Source of the DNA: RGIG4608 sp964413365
GTDB taxonomy: Bacteria; Bacillota; Clostridia; Oscillospirales; CAG-272
Length of the DNA stretch: 64,000 nucleotides
Direction of reading: 5' to 3'
Assembly: GCA_964413365.1 (NCBI GenBank)
Contig: CAYPRM010000006.1
Coordinates: 1 to 64,000, forward strand
Shown: in pieces, positions 57,262 through 64,000 of the stretch
How the letters are laid out: the number at the start of each line of letters is the position of its first letter
Numbering within the stretch: position 1 is the stretch's first letter
The notes under the pieces: model-generated
Database searches by the model: none
What the model was told of the DNA's origin: nothing
The model's input: only the letters and a program-made list of their open reading frames with translations
Program-made: the position numbers and the translations under genes

Positions 57262-57918
57262 ATGAAGGCTTATATTTTTCTCGGCGGAGAGATCCATCTC
57301 ACGCAAAAAAGCATAAATATCATAAAAAACGGCGAAGGCTCTCAAAAAAGCCTCGTCATAGCCGCCGATTCGGGCTACGACAACGCCTGCAGCATCGGTC
57401 TTGAGGGCGAGGTGCAGGTGCTCATCGGCGACCTTGACTCGATAAGCGACAGGGAGCTTCCGAGCGACCTTGAGATCGTAAAGCTTCCGCCCGAAAAGGA
57501 CGACTCCGACGCGAGCCTTGCCGTAAATATGGCGATAGAGCGCGGTGCGGACGAGATATTTCTCGTCGGCGGACTCTCGGGCAGGCTCGATCACACGCTT
57601 GCGAACATTCGGCTCGTTGAGATGATTCGGCGGACGCACGGAATACACGCGACGATCCTCGACGGTAAAAACCGCGTAAGGCTCGTCTGCGGTGAGTCCG
57701 CGGAGGTGAGAGGGGGCGAGTACAGGTATTTCTCGCTCATTCCTACGTCCGATGTCGCCGTGGGAATTACCGTCGAGGGCGCAAAATATCCGCTCCACGA
57801 CGCAACTCTCCTTGCAAAAACGCCCTCGCTCGGCATTTCCAACGAGGTCGCAGGCGATATTGCCACCGTAACGTGCAGGGATGCGGAGGGCGGACTTTTC
57901 CTTATCGAGAGCAACTGA
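57262..57918 (+). CDS. thiN: Thiamine diphosphokinase
   Basis: A 218-residue enzyme forming thiamine diphosphate from thiamine. Motifs: A-A-D-S-G-Y-D near residues 33-39, I-G-D-L-D-S-I near 56-62, K-D-D-S-D-A near 81-86 and G-G-L-S-G-R-L-D-H-T near 105-114. The C-terminal beta-domain includes G-I-S-N-E. It starts directly after the rsgA stop (TAATATG) with no clear ribosome site, so it is probably coupled. In Bacillus rpe lies between these genes; it is missing here. The organism must take up or make thiamine elsewhere. Confidence 0.93.
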   Translation: MKAYIFLGGEIHLTQKSINIIKNGEGSQKSLVIAADSGYDNACSIGLEGEVQVLIGDLDSISDRELPSDLEIVKLPPEKDDSDASLAVNMAIERGADEIFLVGGLSGRLDHTLANIRLVEMIRRTHGIHATILDGKNRVRLVCGESAEVRGGEYRYFSLIPTSDVAVGITVEGAKYPLHDATLLAKTPSLGISNEVAGDIATVTCRDAEGGLFLIESN

Positions 57919-57981
57919 GCGCACCGCGTCATATAATGTAACGAGCGCAGGCTCAATACTTAACTTGATGCGAGGTGCTTT

Positions 57982-58065
57982 ATGAAGATCGTCCTATACA
58001 GAGTCAGCGGCATTGCCTCAATGCTCCTAAGACGGCTACTGAAAATAAAAAAGCAAGGTGCATAA
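57982..58065 (+). CDS. spoVM: SpoVM-like stage V sporulation peptide, 27 residues
   Basis: A tiny gene (27 codons plus stop) at the spoVM position of Bacillus, directly downstream of thiN. It has GAGGTG 5 bp before ATG 57982. The peptide starts M-K-I-V-L-Y-R-V and is an amphipathic, basic helix with Arg at position 17, a residue known to matter in Bacillus SpoVM; the Pro9 that bends the Bacillus peptide is Ser here. SpoVM marks the curved forespore membrane and anchors SpoIVA. A CATATAAT (57930-57937) upstream is close to a sigma-E -10 box, but I see no clear -35. Confidence 0.8.
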   Translation: MKIVLYRVSGIASMLLRRLLKIKKQGA

Positions 58066-58075
58066 AAACTGAAAT

Positions 58076-60106
58076 ATGAACAAAGAAGTCAAAAATAACG
58101 GATTTTTACCCATCGACCGCCGCGAGATGGCACAGCTTGGCTGGGATCGCCCCGATTTCGTCTACGTAACGGGCGATGCATACGTCGACCACCCTTCCTT
58201 CGGCACGGCGATAATATCGAGAGTGCTCGAGGCAGAGGGCTTTAGGGTAGCAATTCTGCCCCAGCCCGATTATAAGAGCTGTGAGCCATTCCGCGAGTTC
58301 GGACGTCCACGGCTCGGCTTCCTCGTCAGCGCAGGAAATATCGACTCCATGGTCGCGCACTATACCGTCGCAAAGCGCAGAAGGGGGAGCGATTACTATT
58401 CCCCCGGCGGTGTGATGGGAAAGCGTCCCGACCGTGCAACGATCGTTTACTGCAACAGAATACGTGAGGCATACGGCGACGTGCCCATCATCATCGGAGG
58501 ACTTGAAGCGTCCCTGCGGCGATTCGCCCACTACGATTATTGGGACGACAAGGTGCGCCGTTCAATACTCGTCGATAGCCGCGCGGATATTTTGACCTAC
58601 GGAATGGGCGAGAATATCCTGCGTCGCATCGCACACCTGCTCGACCGCGGCGTGCCCGTCAAAAAGATACGCGACGTCAGAGGAACGTGCTATATGTGCG
58701 ATCCCGAGGATAAGATCGCCTTCCCCGTCGCGGCGGAATTTGACTACAACGAGTTAAAGACCGACAAGAGAAAATACGCCGAGGCGTTCGGAATACAGTA
58801 CAAAAATCAGGATAGCATAAACGGCAAGGCGCTCGTGGAGCATTACGATAACAGGATACTCGTACAGACGCCCCCGATGCCGCCGCTTGAGCGTGAGGAG
58901 CTTGATGCGGTCTATGCCCTGCCCTATATGCGTACCTACCACCCATCATACGAGAAGGACGGTGGCGTTCCTGCGATAGAGGAGGTCAGATTTTCCATTA
59001 CACACAACCGCGGCTGCTTCGGCGCGTGCAATTTCTGTGCCCTCGCCTTCCATCAGGGCAGGACCGTCCGTTCAAGGAGTGTCGAGAGCGTGCTGAAGGA
59101 GGCAAGGCTCATCACGGAGCTTGACGGATTTAAGGGATATATCCACGACGTCGGCGGACCTACGGCGAATTTCCGCTACCCCGCCTGCGATAAGCAGCTT
59201 AAGAGCGGCGTCTGCTCGGGCAGGAAATGCCTCGCCCCAACGCCCTGTAAGAATTTGAAGGTCGACCACACCGAGTATATGGATATGCTCGCGCAGATCG
59301 AGGCACTACCGAAGGTCAAAAAGGTGTTCATTCGCTCGGGAATAAGGTTCGATTACCTTATGTACGATAAGGATGACTCGTTTTTCAAAAAGCTCGTCCG
59401 CGATCACGTCAGCGGTCAGCTCAAGGTCGCACCCGAGCATATCTCCGATAATGTCCTCGATTCAATGGGCAAGCCACATATCAATGTCTACAATTCGTTT
59501 AAGAAAAAATATTTCGACCTCTGCCGTGAGGTCGGTAAGGAGCAATACCTCGTTCCCTATCTTATGTCCAGCCACCCCGGCTCGACAATGGACGACGCAG
59601 TTCAGCTCGCCTGCTATCTTAAGGCGGAGCATTACGCCCCCGAGCAGGTGCAGGACTATTACCCCACCCCCGGCACAGCCTCGACCGTTATGTACTATAC
59701 GGGAATAGATCCCCTGACGGGCAAGAAGGTCTACGTTCCCACTACATACGAGGAAAAGAGTGAGCAGCGCGCACTCCTGCAGTTCAACCGTCCGCAGAAC
59801 GCCGATAAGGTGCGCTCCGCATTAAGACACGCAGGACGCCCCGACCTCATCGGCTATGAGCCGTCCTGCCTCGTCAAGCCCGAAAACGGGAACGGTAAGA
59901 TGAACGGAAAAAATAATAACGGGAGCGGTAAGGGCTATAAAGCTAAATCTAACGGCGGCGCAGGCGCTAATGCCGATCGCTCCGCTAAGGGAGAGCGCAA
60001 AAAGCATGACCGCATCGTCAAAAACGGTGCCCCCGGTCGTCCTAACCCACACCCCAATAAAAAAGCTGCCCCGCAAAAGAAGAATAGAAATAAAAAATAT
60101 AACTAA
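58076..60106 (+). CDS. YgiQ family radical SAM protein
   Basis: A 676-residue YgiQ-type radical SAM protein (DUF3362 C-terminal part). It begins F-L-P-I-D-R-R-E-M-A-Q-L-G-W-D-R-P-D-F-V-Y-V-T-G-D-A-Y, characteristic of the family, and has a B12-binding-like N-terminal part. The cluster motif is C-F-G-A-C-N-F-C (C-x3-C-x2-C) near residues 318-325, then V-G-G-P-T-A-N-F-R near 359-367 and a cysteine cluster (C-S-G-R-K-C ... C). About 65 C-terminal residues are low-complexity Gly/Asn/Lys/Arg. The reaction is unknown. It starts 10 bp after the SpoVM-like gene. Confidence 0.92.
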   Translation: MNKEVKNNGFLPIDRREMAQLGWDRPDFVYVTGDAYVDHPSFGTAIISRVLEAEGFRVAILPQPDYKSCEPFREFGRPRLGFLVSAGNIDSMVAHYTVAKRRRGSDYYSPGGVMGKRPDRATIVYCNRIREAYGDVPIIIGGLEASLRRFAHYDYWDDKVRRSILVDSRADILTYGMGENILRRIAHLLDRGVPVKKIRDVRGTCYMCDPEDKIAFPVAAEFDYNELKTDKRKYAEAFGIQYKNQDSINGKALVEHYDNRILVQTPPMPPLEREELDAVYALPYMRTYHPSYEKDGGVPAIEEVRFSITHNRGCFGACNFCALAFHQGRTVRSRSVESVLKEARLITELDGFKGYIHDVGGPTANFRYPACDKQLKSGVCSGRKCLAPTPCKNLKVDHTEYMDMLAQIEALPKVKKVFIRSGIRFDYLMYDKDDSFFKKLVRDHVSGQLKVAPEHISDNVLDSMGKPHINVYNSFKKKYFDLCREVGKEQYLVPYLMSSHPGSTMDDAVQLACYLKAEHYAPEQVQDYYPTPGTASTVMYYTGIDPLTGKKVYVPTTYEEKSEQRALLQFNRPQNADKVRSALRHAGRPDLIGYEPSCLVKPENGNGKMNGKNNNGSGKGYKAKSNGGAGANADRSAKGERKKHDRIVKNGAPGRPNPHPNKKAAPQKKNRNKKYN

Positions 60107-60112
60107 TAATCA

Positions 60113-60138
60113 AAAAACCACGCGAAAGCGTGGTTTTT
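60113..60138 (+). terminator. Intrinsic terminator of ygiQ
   Basis: AAAAACCACGC-GAAA-GCGTGGTTTTT; a GAAA tetraloop hairpin with T-tract. Confidence 0.88.
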
Positions 60139-60140
60139 GA

Positions 60141-60260
60141 TTTCTCGTTCGCAAAGCAAACATATATGTCGCCTTCGGCTAATGATGTTAGCACTTCGTG
60201 CTAATGATGCTGTGGTTTCGCCACGAATGGGTATGGGAGGAGCAAGCTCCTCCCATACGA
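60141..60260 (+). repeat. Modular hairpin repeat, copy D (most complete)
   Basis: Begins right after the ygiQ terminator: GTTCGCAAAGCAAAC (60147-60161), GCCTTCGGC (60171-60179), TTAGCACTTCGTGCTAA (60188-60204), GTGGTTTCGCCAC (60212-60224) and a perfect 13-bp stem GTATGGGAGGAGC-AA-GCTCCTCCCATAC (60231-60258). Linkers are AATGATG-type. The order is the reverse complement of copy A. No coding potential. Confidence 0.82.
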
Positions 60261-60279
60261 GATTGTAGAAATTTCGCCG

Positions 60280-60339
60280 TGTGGATAACGGTGCCGTTGT
60301 ATGGCGATCATTTCACCGTGCAAGCAACAGTTATGCACA
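60280..60339. promoter_or_regulatory. Pair of DnaA-box sequences
   Basis: TGTGGATAA (60280-60288, the reverse of TTATCCACA) and TTATGCACA (60331-60339) are both consensus-type DnaA boxes in opposite orientation, 42 bp apart, in the gap before fhs. Whether they bind DnaA is unknown; no dnaA or AT-rich unwinding region is near. Confidence 0.4.
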
Positions 60340-60385
60340 CATTTTGCTCGTTTTCTTACCCTGTTTTCAATTTCCCATTCTATCC

Positions 60386-62068
60386 TCAGAATATCCCCAC
60401 GATATTTCCGCCATCATCGACGTCGATATTGAGTGCGGCTGGGGCTTTAGGGAGTCCCGGCATGGTCATTATATCGCCTGCGAGGGCGACAACAAAGCCT
60501 GCACCTGCGCTGACACGCATACTCTTTATATTCACCGTAAAGCCCTCGGGCGCGCCGAGAAGCTCCTTATTATCCGAAAAGCTATACTGCGTTTTTGCGA
60601 TGCAGACGGGCAGGTGTGAAAAGCCGTTTCTCTCAAGTCTTTCCATCTCCTCCCTTGCCTGCTCGCTGAAGCTGACGTCGCTACCGCGGTATATCCTCTT
60701 TACGACCGCGCGGATCTTATCCTCTATCGAGCCATCGAGGGAATATGAAAATTCAAATTTCTCGTTATTTTCGTTTTCGCAGAGGCTCACCGCTTCAAGT
60801 GCAAGTTCGCGCGCACCTTCTCCGCCCTTAGCCCAAGCCTCGCAGAGCACGGCGCGGACGCCTGCCTCGTTACATTTTTTTGAAACGGTCTCAAGCTCTG
60901 CCGCAGTATCCGTGGGGAACGCATTTATTGCGACCGTACACGGGAGGTGGTATACATCTCGAATATTCGAGACGTGGCGCATAAGATTTGGCAGTCCCCT
61001 CTCAAGTGCATCGAGATCCTCATTGGCGAGTGCGTCCTTCGGCACTCCACCGTGCATTTTGAGTGCGCGGACGGTAGCGACCACTACGACCGCATCGGGT
61101 ACGAGCCCTGCGGCACGGCACTTTATATCAATAAACTTCTCCGCACCGAGATCCGCGCCAAAGCCTGCCTCGGTAACGACGTAATCCGTGCTCGCAAGTG
61201 CGGTACGTGTTGCGATAACGGAATTACAGCCGTGCGCGATATTTGCGAACGGTCCGCCGTGAATGAACGCCGCCGTTCCCTCGAGCGTCTGCACGAGATT
61301 CGGAGCGAGAGCATCACGCAGGAGAGCCGTCATAGCCCCTGCCGCACCGAGCTGATCCGCGGTAACCGGCTCGCCGTCGGTATTATAGGCGACGACCATT
61401 CTACCGAGCCTTGCACGCAGGTCGGAGAGCGAGTCCGCAAGGCAGAATATCGCCATGACCTCACTTGCGACGGTGATATCAAAGCCGTCATCCCTCGGCA
61501 CTCCGTCAACGCGTCTGCCCAGACCGTCGCGGACGCACCTGAGCTGGCGGTCGTTCATATCGACGCATCTGCGGACAGTTATGCTCTGCGGATCAATACG
61601 CAGCTCATTTCCCTGATATATATGATTGTCGAGCATGGCACAAAGGAGATTATTTGCCGCTCCTATTGCGTGTATATCGCCCGTAAAATGCAGATTTATA
61701 TCCTCCATAGGCACTACCTGCGCATATCCGCCGCCCGTAGCGCCGCCCTTGATGCCGAAAACAGGTCCGAGGGACGGCTCTCTGAGTGCAAGGCAGGCAC
61801 TCTTGCCGATCTTACGCAGTCCATCGGCAAGTCCTATTGCCGTGGTAGTTTTTCCCTCTCCTGCGGGGGTGGGAGTGATTGCAGTAACGAGTATCAGCTT
61901 GCCGCGCCCTGCGTTCCTTTTTGAATCAAGGTAGGAGAGCGAGACCTTTGCCTTACCGCGTCCGTATGGCTCGAGAAACTTCTCTCCCACGCCGACGCTC
62001 TGCGCTATCTCCGAAATATCCTTGAGTCTGCACGCTCTCGAGATCTCTATATCCGTCAAATTTGCCAT
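60386..62068 (-). CDS. fhs: Formate--tetrahydrofolate ligase
   Basis: A 560-residue 10-formyl-THF synthetase of the one-carbon and Wood-Ljungdahl methyl branch. It has the ATP loop T-P-A-G-E-G-K-T-T near residues 67-75, G-G-A-T-G-G-G-Y-A-Q-V near 108-118, and a conserved C-terminal A-G-A-G-F-V-V-A. It supplies formyl groups for purines and for Met-tRNA formylation (fmt in this window). GGAGG lies 9 bp before the ATG and a consensus promoter is close, leaving a leader of about 25 nt with no riboswitch. Confidence 0.97.
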   Translation of the reverse strand: MANLTDIEISRACRLKDISEIAQSVGVGEKFLEPYGRGKAKVSLSYLDSKRNAGRGKLILVTAITPTPAGEGKTTTAIGLADGLRKIGKSACLALREPSLGPVFGIKGGATGGGYAQVVPMEDINLHFTGDIHAIGAANNLLCAMLDNHIYQGNELRIDPQSITVRRCVDMNDRQLRCVRDGLGRRVDGVPRDDGFDITVASEVMAIFCLADSLSDLRARLGRMVVAYNTDGEPVTADQLGAAGAMTALLRDALAPNLVQTLEGTAAFIHGGPFANIAHGCNSVIATRTALASTDYVVTEAGFGADLGAEKFIDIKCRAAGLVPDAVVVVATVRALKMHGGVPKDALANEDLDALERGLPNLMRHVSNIRDVYHLPCTVAINAFPTDTAAELETVSKKCNEAGVRAVLCEAWAKGGEGARELALEAVSLCENENNEKFEFSYSLDGSIEDKIRAVVKRIYRGSDVSFSEQAREEMERLERNGFSHLPVCIAKTQYSFSDNKELLGAPEGFTVNIKSMRVSAGAGFVVALAGDIMTMPGLPKAPAALNIDVDDGGNIVGIF

Positions 62069-62099
62069 TACTCATACCTCCTGCAATGTTCTTACGCTA

Positions 62100-62128
62100 A
62101 TTATACCATTACATACTTTTTTTGTCAA
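62100..62128 (-). promoter_or_regulatory. sigma-A promoter of fhs
   Basis: Minus strand TTGACA (62123-62128), 17-bp spacer, TATAAT (62100-62105); both boxes are perfect. Confidence 0.88.
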
Positions 62129-62154
62129 TAAATTTGCCAAATTTATTCCAATTC

Positions 62155-62192
62155 AAAACCACGGCACAGAGCAATCCCCATGCCGTGGTTTT
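62155..62192 (-). terminator. Terminator of the right-end cassette
   Basis: AAAACCACGGCA ... TGCCGTGGTTTT, a 12-bp stem with T4 on the minus strand, just after the stop of the 217-residue gene. Confidence 0.7.
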
Positions 62193-62202
62193 TAATATTT
62201 GC

Positions 62203-62856
62203 TTATTTTGTTCCAAAAAGCACTTTTTTAAGTATATCGGCAGTTTTCTCCTTACCGAATTGCGATACGAAAACGTCCGTCGCAGGTCCGCCCTGCTCAA
62301 CAAGCCCGTCAACGTAAGCATCCGTGCGAGCAAGCTTAGGAGCTATCTCACATTCGGGTGCGTCGGTCGCAAGGTACGCTCCGATATATTCCTCGGTGTA
62401 GCGGTCAAGCTCCTTGGTCTGTGCCCCCTTACCCTTCTTTGAGGTGGTCTCGGGGAGTCTGATGCCGTCATACCAATGCGACGGCTCCTCTCCCTCTGCG
62501 AACCTCTCGGGAAGGGCGGCGTTTTTCTCCTTGACCGCGCCGACAAGGGGAAGCTCCGCACGCTTCTCCACCGTATCGTAAAGCTCGATGATGAGCGTGT
62601 CGTTACCCATAGCGTAGATCCTGTCATAGGAGAGCAGGGGCAGATCGAGCGTTTTCGGAGCGATAACGAGCGTATCCATCTTCATAAGTCCGAAAAATCC
62701 GCTCGCGCGCATCACGCATACGTGCCCGAGTCCCTGTGCCTCATACGCACGGTTTTTGAAGGTCATTCCCTTCGCCTTGAAGGTCGAAAATTCGCCTATA
62801 TCCTTTTCGGCAAGCGAAAACCTCTCGCCGATAAGCTCCAATATTCTCTCAGTCAT
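62203..62856 (-). CDS. Protein of unknown function (cassette gene 3)
   Basis: A 217-residue soluble protein without signal or membrane segment. Visible features: I-G-E-F-S-T-F-K-A-K-G-M near residues 20-31; V-M-R-A-S-G-F-F-G-L-M-K-M-D-T-L-V-I-A-P near 48-67; D-L-P-L-L-S-Y-D-R-I near 71-80; and I-I-E-L-Y-D-T near 88-94. The run of strands around D-L-P-L-L-S-Y-D and the following P-S-H-W-Y-D is loosely reminiscent of ferredoxin-dependent bilin reductases, but no catalytic residues are matched and I make no assignment. It is 3 bp after the membrane-protein gene on the same transcript. Confidence 0.7.
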   Translation of the reverse strand: MTERILELIGERFSLAEKDIGEFSTFKAKGMTFKNRAYEAQGLGHVCVMRASGFFGLMKMDTLVIAPKTLDLPLLSYDRIYAMGNDTLIIELYDTVEKRAELPLVGAVKEKNAALPERFAEGEEPSHWYDGIRLPETTSKKGKGAQTKELDRYTEEYIGAYLATDAPECEIAPKLARTDAYVDGLVEQGGPATDVFVSQFGKEKTADILKKVLFGTK

Positions 62857-62859
62857 AGG

Positions 62860-63519
62860 TCAAGCGTCAAGCGTGAGCTTTGAGAGTCCGTTTTTATGGA
62901 GCAGGCAGACGCCGAGCAGGAATGTTCCCTGACCTGCGACATTTACGCCCTCTGCGATCCAGTTCATTATCGCCTTGTCAAATTCCTTTGACGAGAGATA
63001 GCCCATTCCGAGCGAGCAGATAAAGGATACAACAAAGATCGCGATGATCACGGGCTTACCGAGCCTTTTTGCAAGAATGGCGAGCACCGTGTCAAGACAA
63101 CCGAGTCCTGCGACCATGAGTCCAACGAAAATAAATGTTCCGCGGTATTCCTCGGGAGCGGCGGATGCGAGCACCGCCATAAGAACGGGAGCGGTGATGA
63201 CGCATCTGCGTGTCGACGTGCCCTTCTGCGTGAGCATGAGTATCATTCCGAGACCTGCGAGCATAAAGCCTATCGACTGCACGGGGAAGAACATTGCATT
63301 GAGCGGTGAGAAATCGCACACGCCAGCCGCGTAGAGCAGCTTCCACGTTGCCTTGAGTCCACCCGCGCAGATAACGTCAATAACGCCTGCGGAGAAAAGG
63401 GCGAAGGCGGCTCTGCCCATTTTAGAATAGAGATCACGTAAAAGTATCACTGCGCCGATGGCGAAGCACACGACGGGAATATAATCCACGAGTGCCATTG
63501 AGATCGAAAAATCATTCAT
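62860..63519 (-). CDS. Polytopic membrane protein of unknown function (cassette gene 2)
   Basis: A 219-residue integral membrane protein with about seven hydrophobic segments (near residues 10-27, 35-55, 75-95, 105-120, 125-145, 153-172 and 185-205). There are no ABC, MFS or kinase motifs. A Gly-rich run G-L-M-V-A-G-L-G-C-L and a K-R-L-G-K-P loop are present. It lies 27 bp after the DUF1295-type gene and 3 bp before the 217-residue gene, so the three are co-transcribed. Function unknown. Confidence 0.75.
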   Translation of the reverse strand: MNDFSISMALVDYIPVVCFAIGAVILLRDLYSKMGRAAFALFSAGVIDVICAGGLKATWKLLYAAGVCDFSPLNAMFFPVQSIGFMLAGLGMILMLTQKGTSTRRCVITAPVLMAVLASAAPEEYRGTFIFVGLMVAGLGCLDTVLAILAKRLGKPVIIAIFVVSFICSLGMGYLSSKEFDKAIMNWIAEGVNVAGQGTFLLGVCLLHKNGLSKLTLDA

Positions 63520-63546
63520 ATTTTCTTATATCTCCTATATCCTCGA

Positions 63547-64000
63547 TTATTTCTTTTTATTGAGATGGTAGAGAGGGATGAGGGGTATGATTATGGGAGT
63601 CTTGTTTGCGTACTCGTTGTATGCAGGATCGTCGCCGAGTCTGCCCATCTGACGCTTTTCAAGACGCTGTGCGCCGTTGAACATGATGTAAACGATCGCG
63701 ATGTACGCGATTATCGCAACTATCCACTGACCAACACCGGAGAAGGTGGTCGTTCCGCTCACGAAAACGCCCGTCCAGAAGATGATCTCGCCAAGGTAGT
63801 TGGGGCAGCGAACGATCCTATAAAGTCCCTTCGTAGCCACGAAATTGGGATTTTCCTTCTTCTGTGCGCTCTTCTGCTGGTCTGCGATGCTCTCAAGCAC
63901 GATTCCGAATATCGAGATCGCAAAGCCGACTACGGGAACGATAACGTCCGTCGAGCCGTTCACGTGTCTGAAGAGCATGGGGCTGACCTGAGCCGCGTAG
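63547..64000 (-). CDS. DUF1295 / steroid 5-alpha-reductase-like membrane protein, partial
   Basis: The C-terminal part of a membrane protein, cut by the right edge; the frame is open to the last base (preceding codons read Y-A-A-Q-V-S-P). The S5A-reductase C-terminal signature is clear: T-K-G-L-Y-R-I-V-R-C-P-N-Y-L-G-E-I-I-F-W near residues 48-67 of the visible ATG-started part, and the ending D-P-A-Y-N-E-Y-A-N-K-T-P. Members of DUF1295 reduce C=C bonds of lipids or methylate isoprenylcysteines; the substrate here is unknown. It is followed by two genes of unknown function on the same strand. Confidence 0.85.
   Translation of the reverse strand, partial: YAAQVSPMLFRHVNGSTDVIVPVVGFAISIFGIVLESIADQQKSAQKKENPNFVATKGLYRIVRCPNYLGEIIFWTGVFVSGTTTFSGVGQWIVAIIAYIAIVYIMFNGAQRLEKRQMGRLGDDPAYNEYANKTPIIIPLIPLYHLNKKK

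Noticed and set aside
60198..61184. 328-codon plus-strand ORF
   Set aside because: It is the antisense of fhs joined to the repeat region; Ser/Arg-rich composition typical of a shadow frame.

Overview
The window looks like a chromosomal segment of a Gram-positive, low-to-mid GC member of the Bacillota, most likely class Clostridia and probably a gut lineage. The evidence is: two T-box leaders (valS, thrS); many TTGACA-17-TATAAT promoters with good Shine-Dalgarno sites; the gene order yicC-remA-gmk-rpoZ-priA-def-fmt-rsmB-rlmN-stp-prkC-rsgA-thiN-spoVM, familiar from Bacillus and clostridia; HPr kinase; an ECF transporter S component; a CD1247-like protein; and two sporulation-associated genes (spoVG and a previously unlisted 27-residue spoVM-like gene). 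No phage, IS element or CRISPR array is present.

Layout, left to right. 1-5 kb: a tRNA-Gln fragment leaving the left edge, a split chromate-transporter pair, a short-chain dehydrogenase, a DUF3737 protein, the yceD-rpmF pair and a membrane-anchored trigger-factor-like foldase. 5-8.5 kb (minus strand): a CofE-like amide ligase, a D,D-carboxypeptidase and a 4Fe-4S uracil-DNA glycosylase. 8.6-12.1 kb: a sugar-type ABC importer (two permeases and a tethered binding protein, no ATPase). 12.1-20.2 kb: a run of secreted or anchored proteins (OB-fold-like lipoprotein, a second lipoprotein, serpin, SGNH hydrolase, trypsin-like lipoprotein) interleaved with a U32 protein, uppP and dusB. 20-23.4 kb: ECF-S and coaX, holA, and two small holin-like genes. 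23.5-31.7 kb: T-box valS, a probable 6S RNA, a DUF1292 protein, and the minus-strand operon murC-lepA-hemW. 31.8-39.8 kb: spoVG, a phosphodiesterase, a lipid kinase, a three-gene cluster of unknown function, T-box thrS, a divergent methylglyoxal synthase, and rpsF-ssb-rpsR followed by a possible zinc-finger/winged-helix ORF. 40-45 kb: hprK, a methyltransferase, an anchored beta-propeller-like protein, yfcE-trxA, and efp with the CD1247-like gene. 45.4-60.1 kb: the long yicC-to-ygiQ gene run. 60.4-64 kb: fhs, then an unrecognised three-gene cassette cut by the right edge.

Most genes are housekeeping. Translation and its quality control (valS, thrS, efp, lepA, def, fmt, rsmB, rlmN, dusB, rsgA, rpsF/R, rpmF), envelope building (murC, uppP, dacA, prkC/stp) and replication/repair (holA, priA, ssb, udg) dominate.

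The less ordinary material is intergenic. A family of modular hairpin repeats occurs at four loci (26.6, 35.2, 45.2 and 60.2 kb); stems are conserved by compensatory changes while loops vary. A probable 6S RNA lies directly beside one copy. Other candidates for follow-up are the three-gene cluster at 34.1-35.2 kb, the cassette at 62.2-64 kb, the Glu-for-Asp change in methylglyoxal synthase and the PASTA-less PrkC-type kinase. All functional statements rest on reading motifs by eye; no database search was run.
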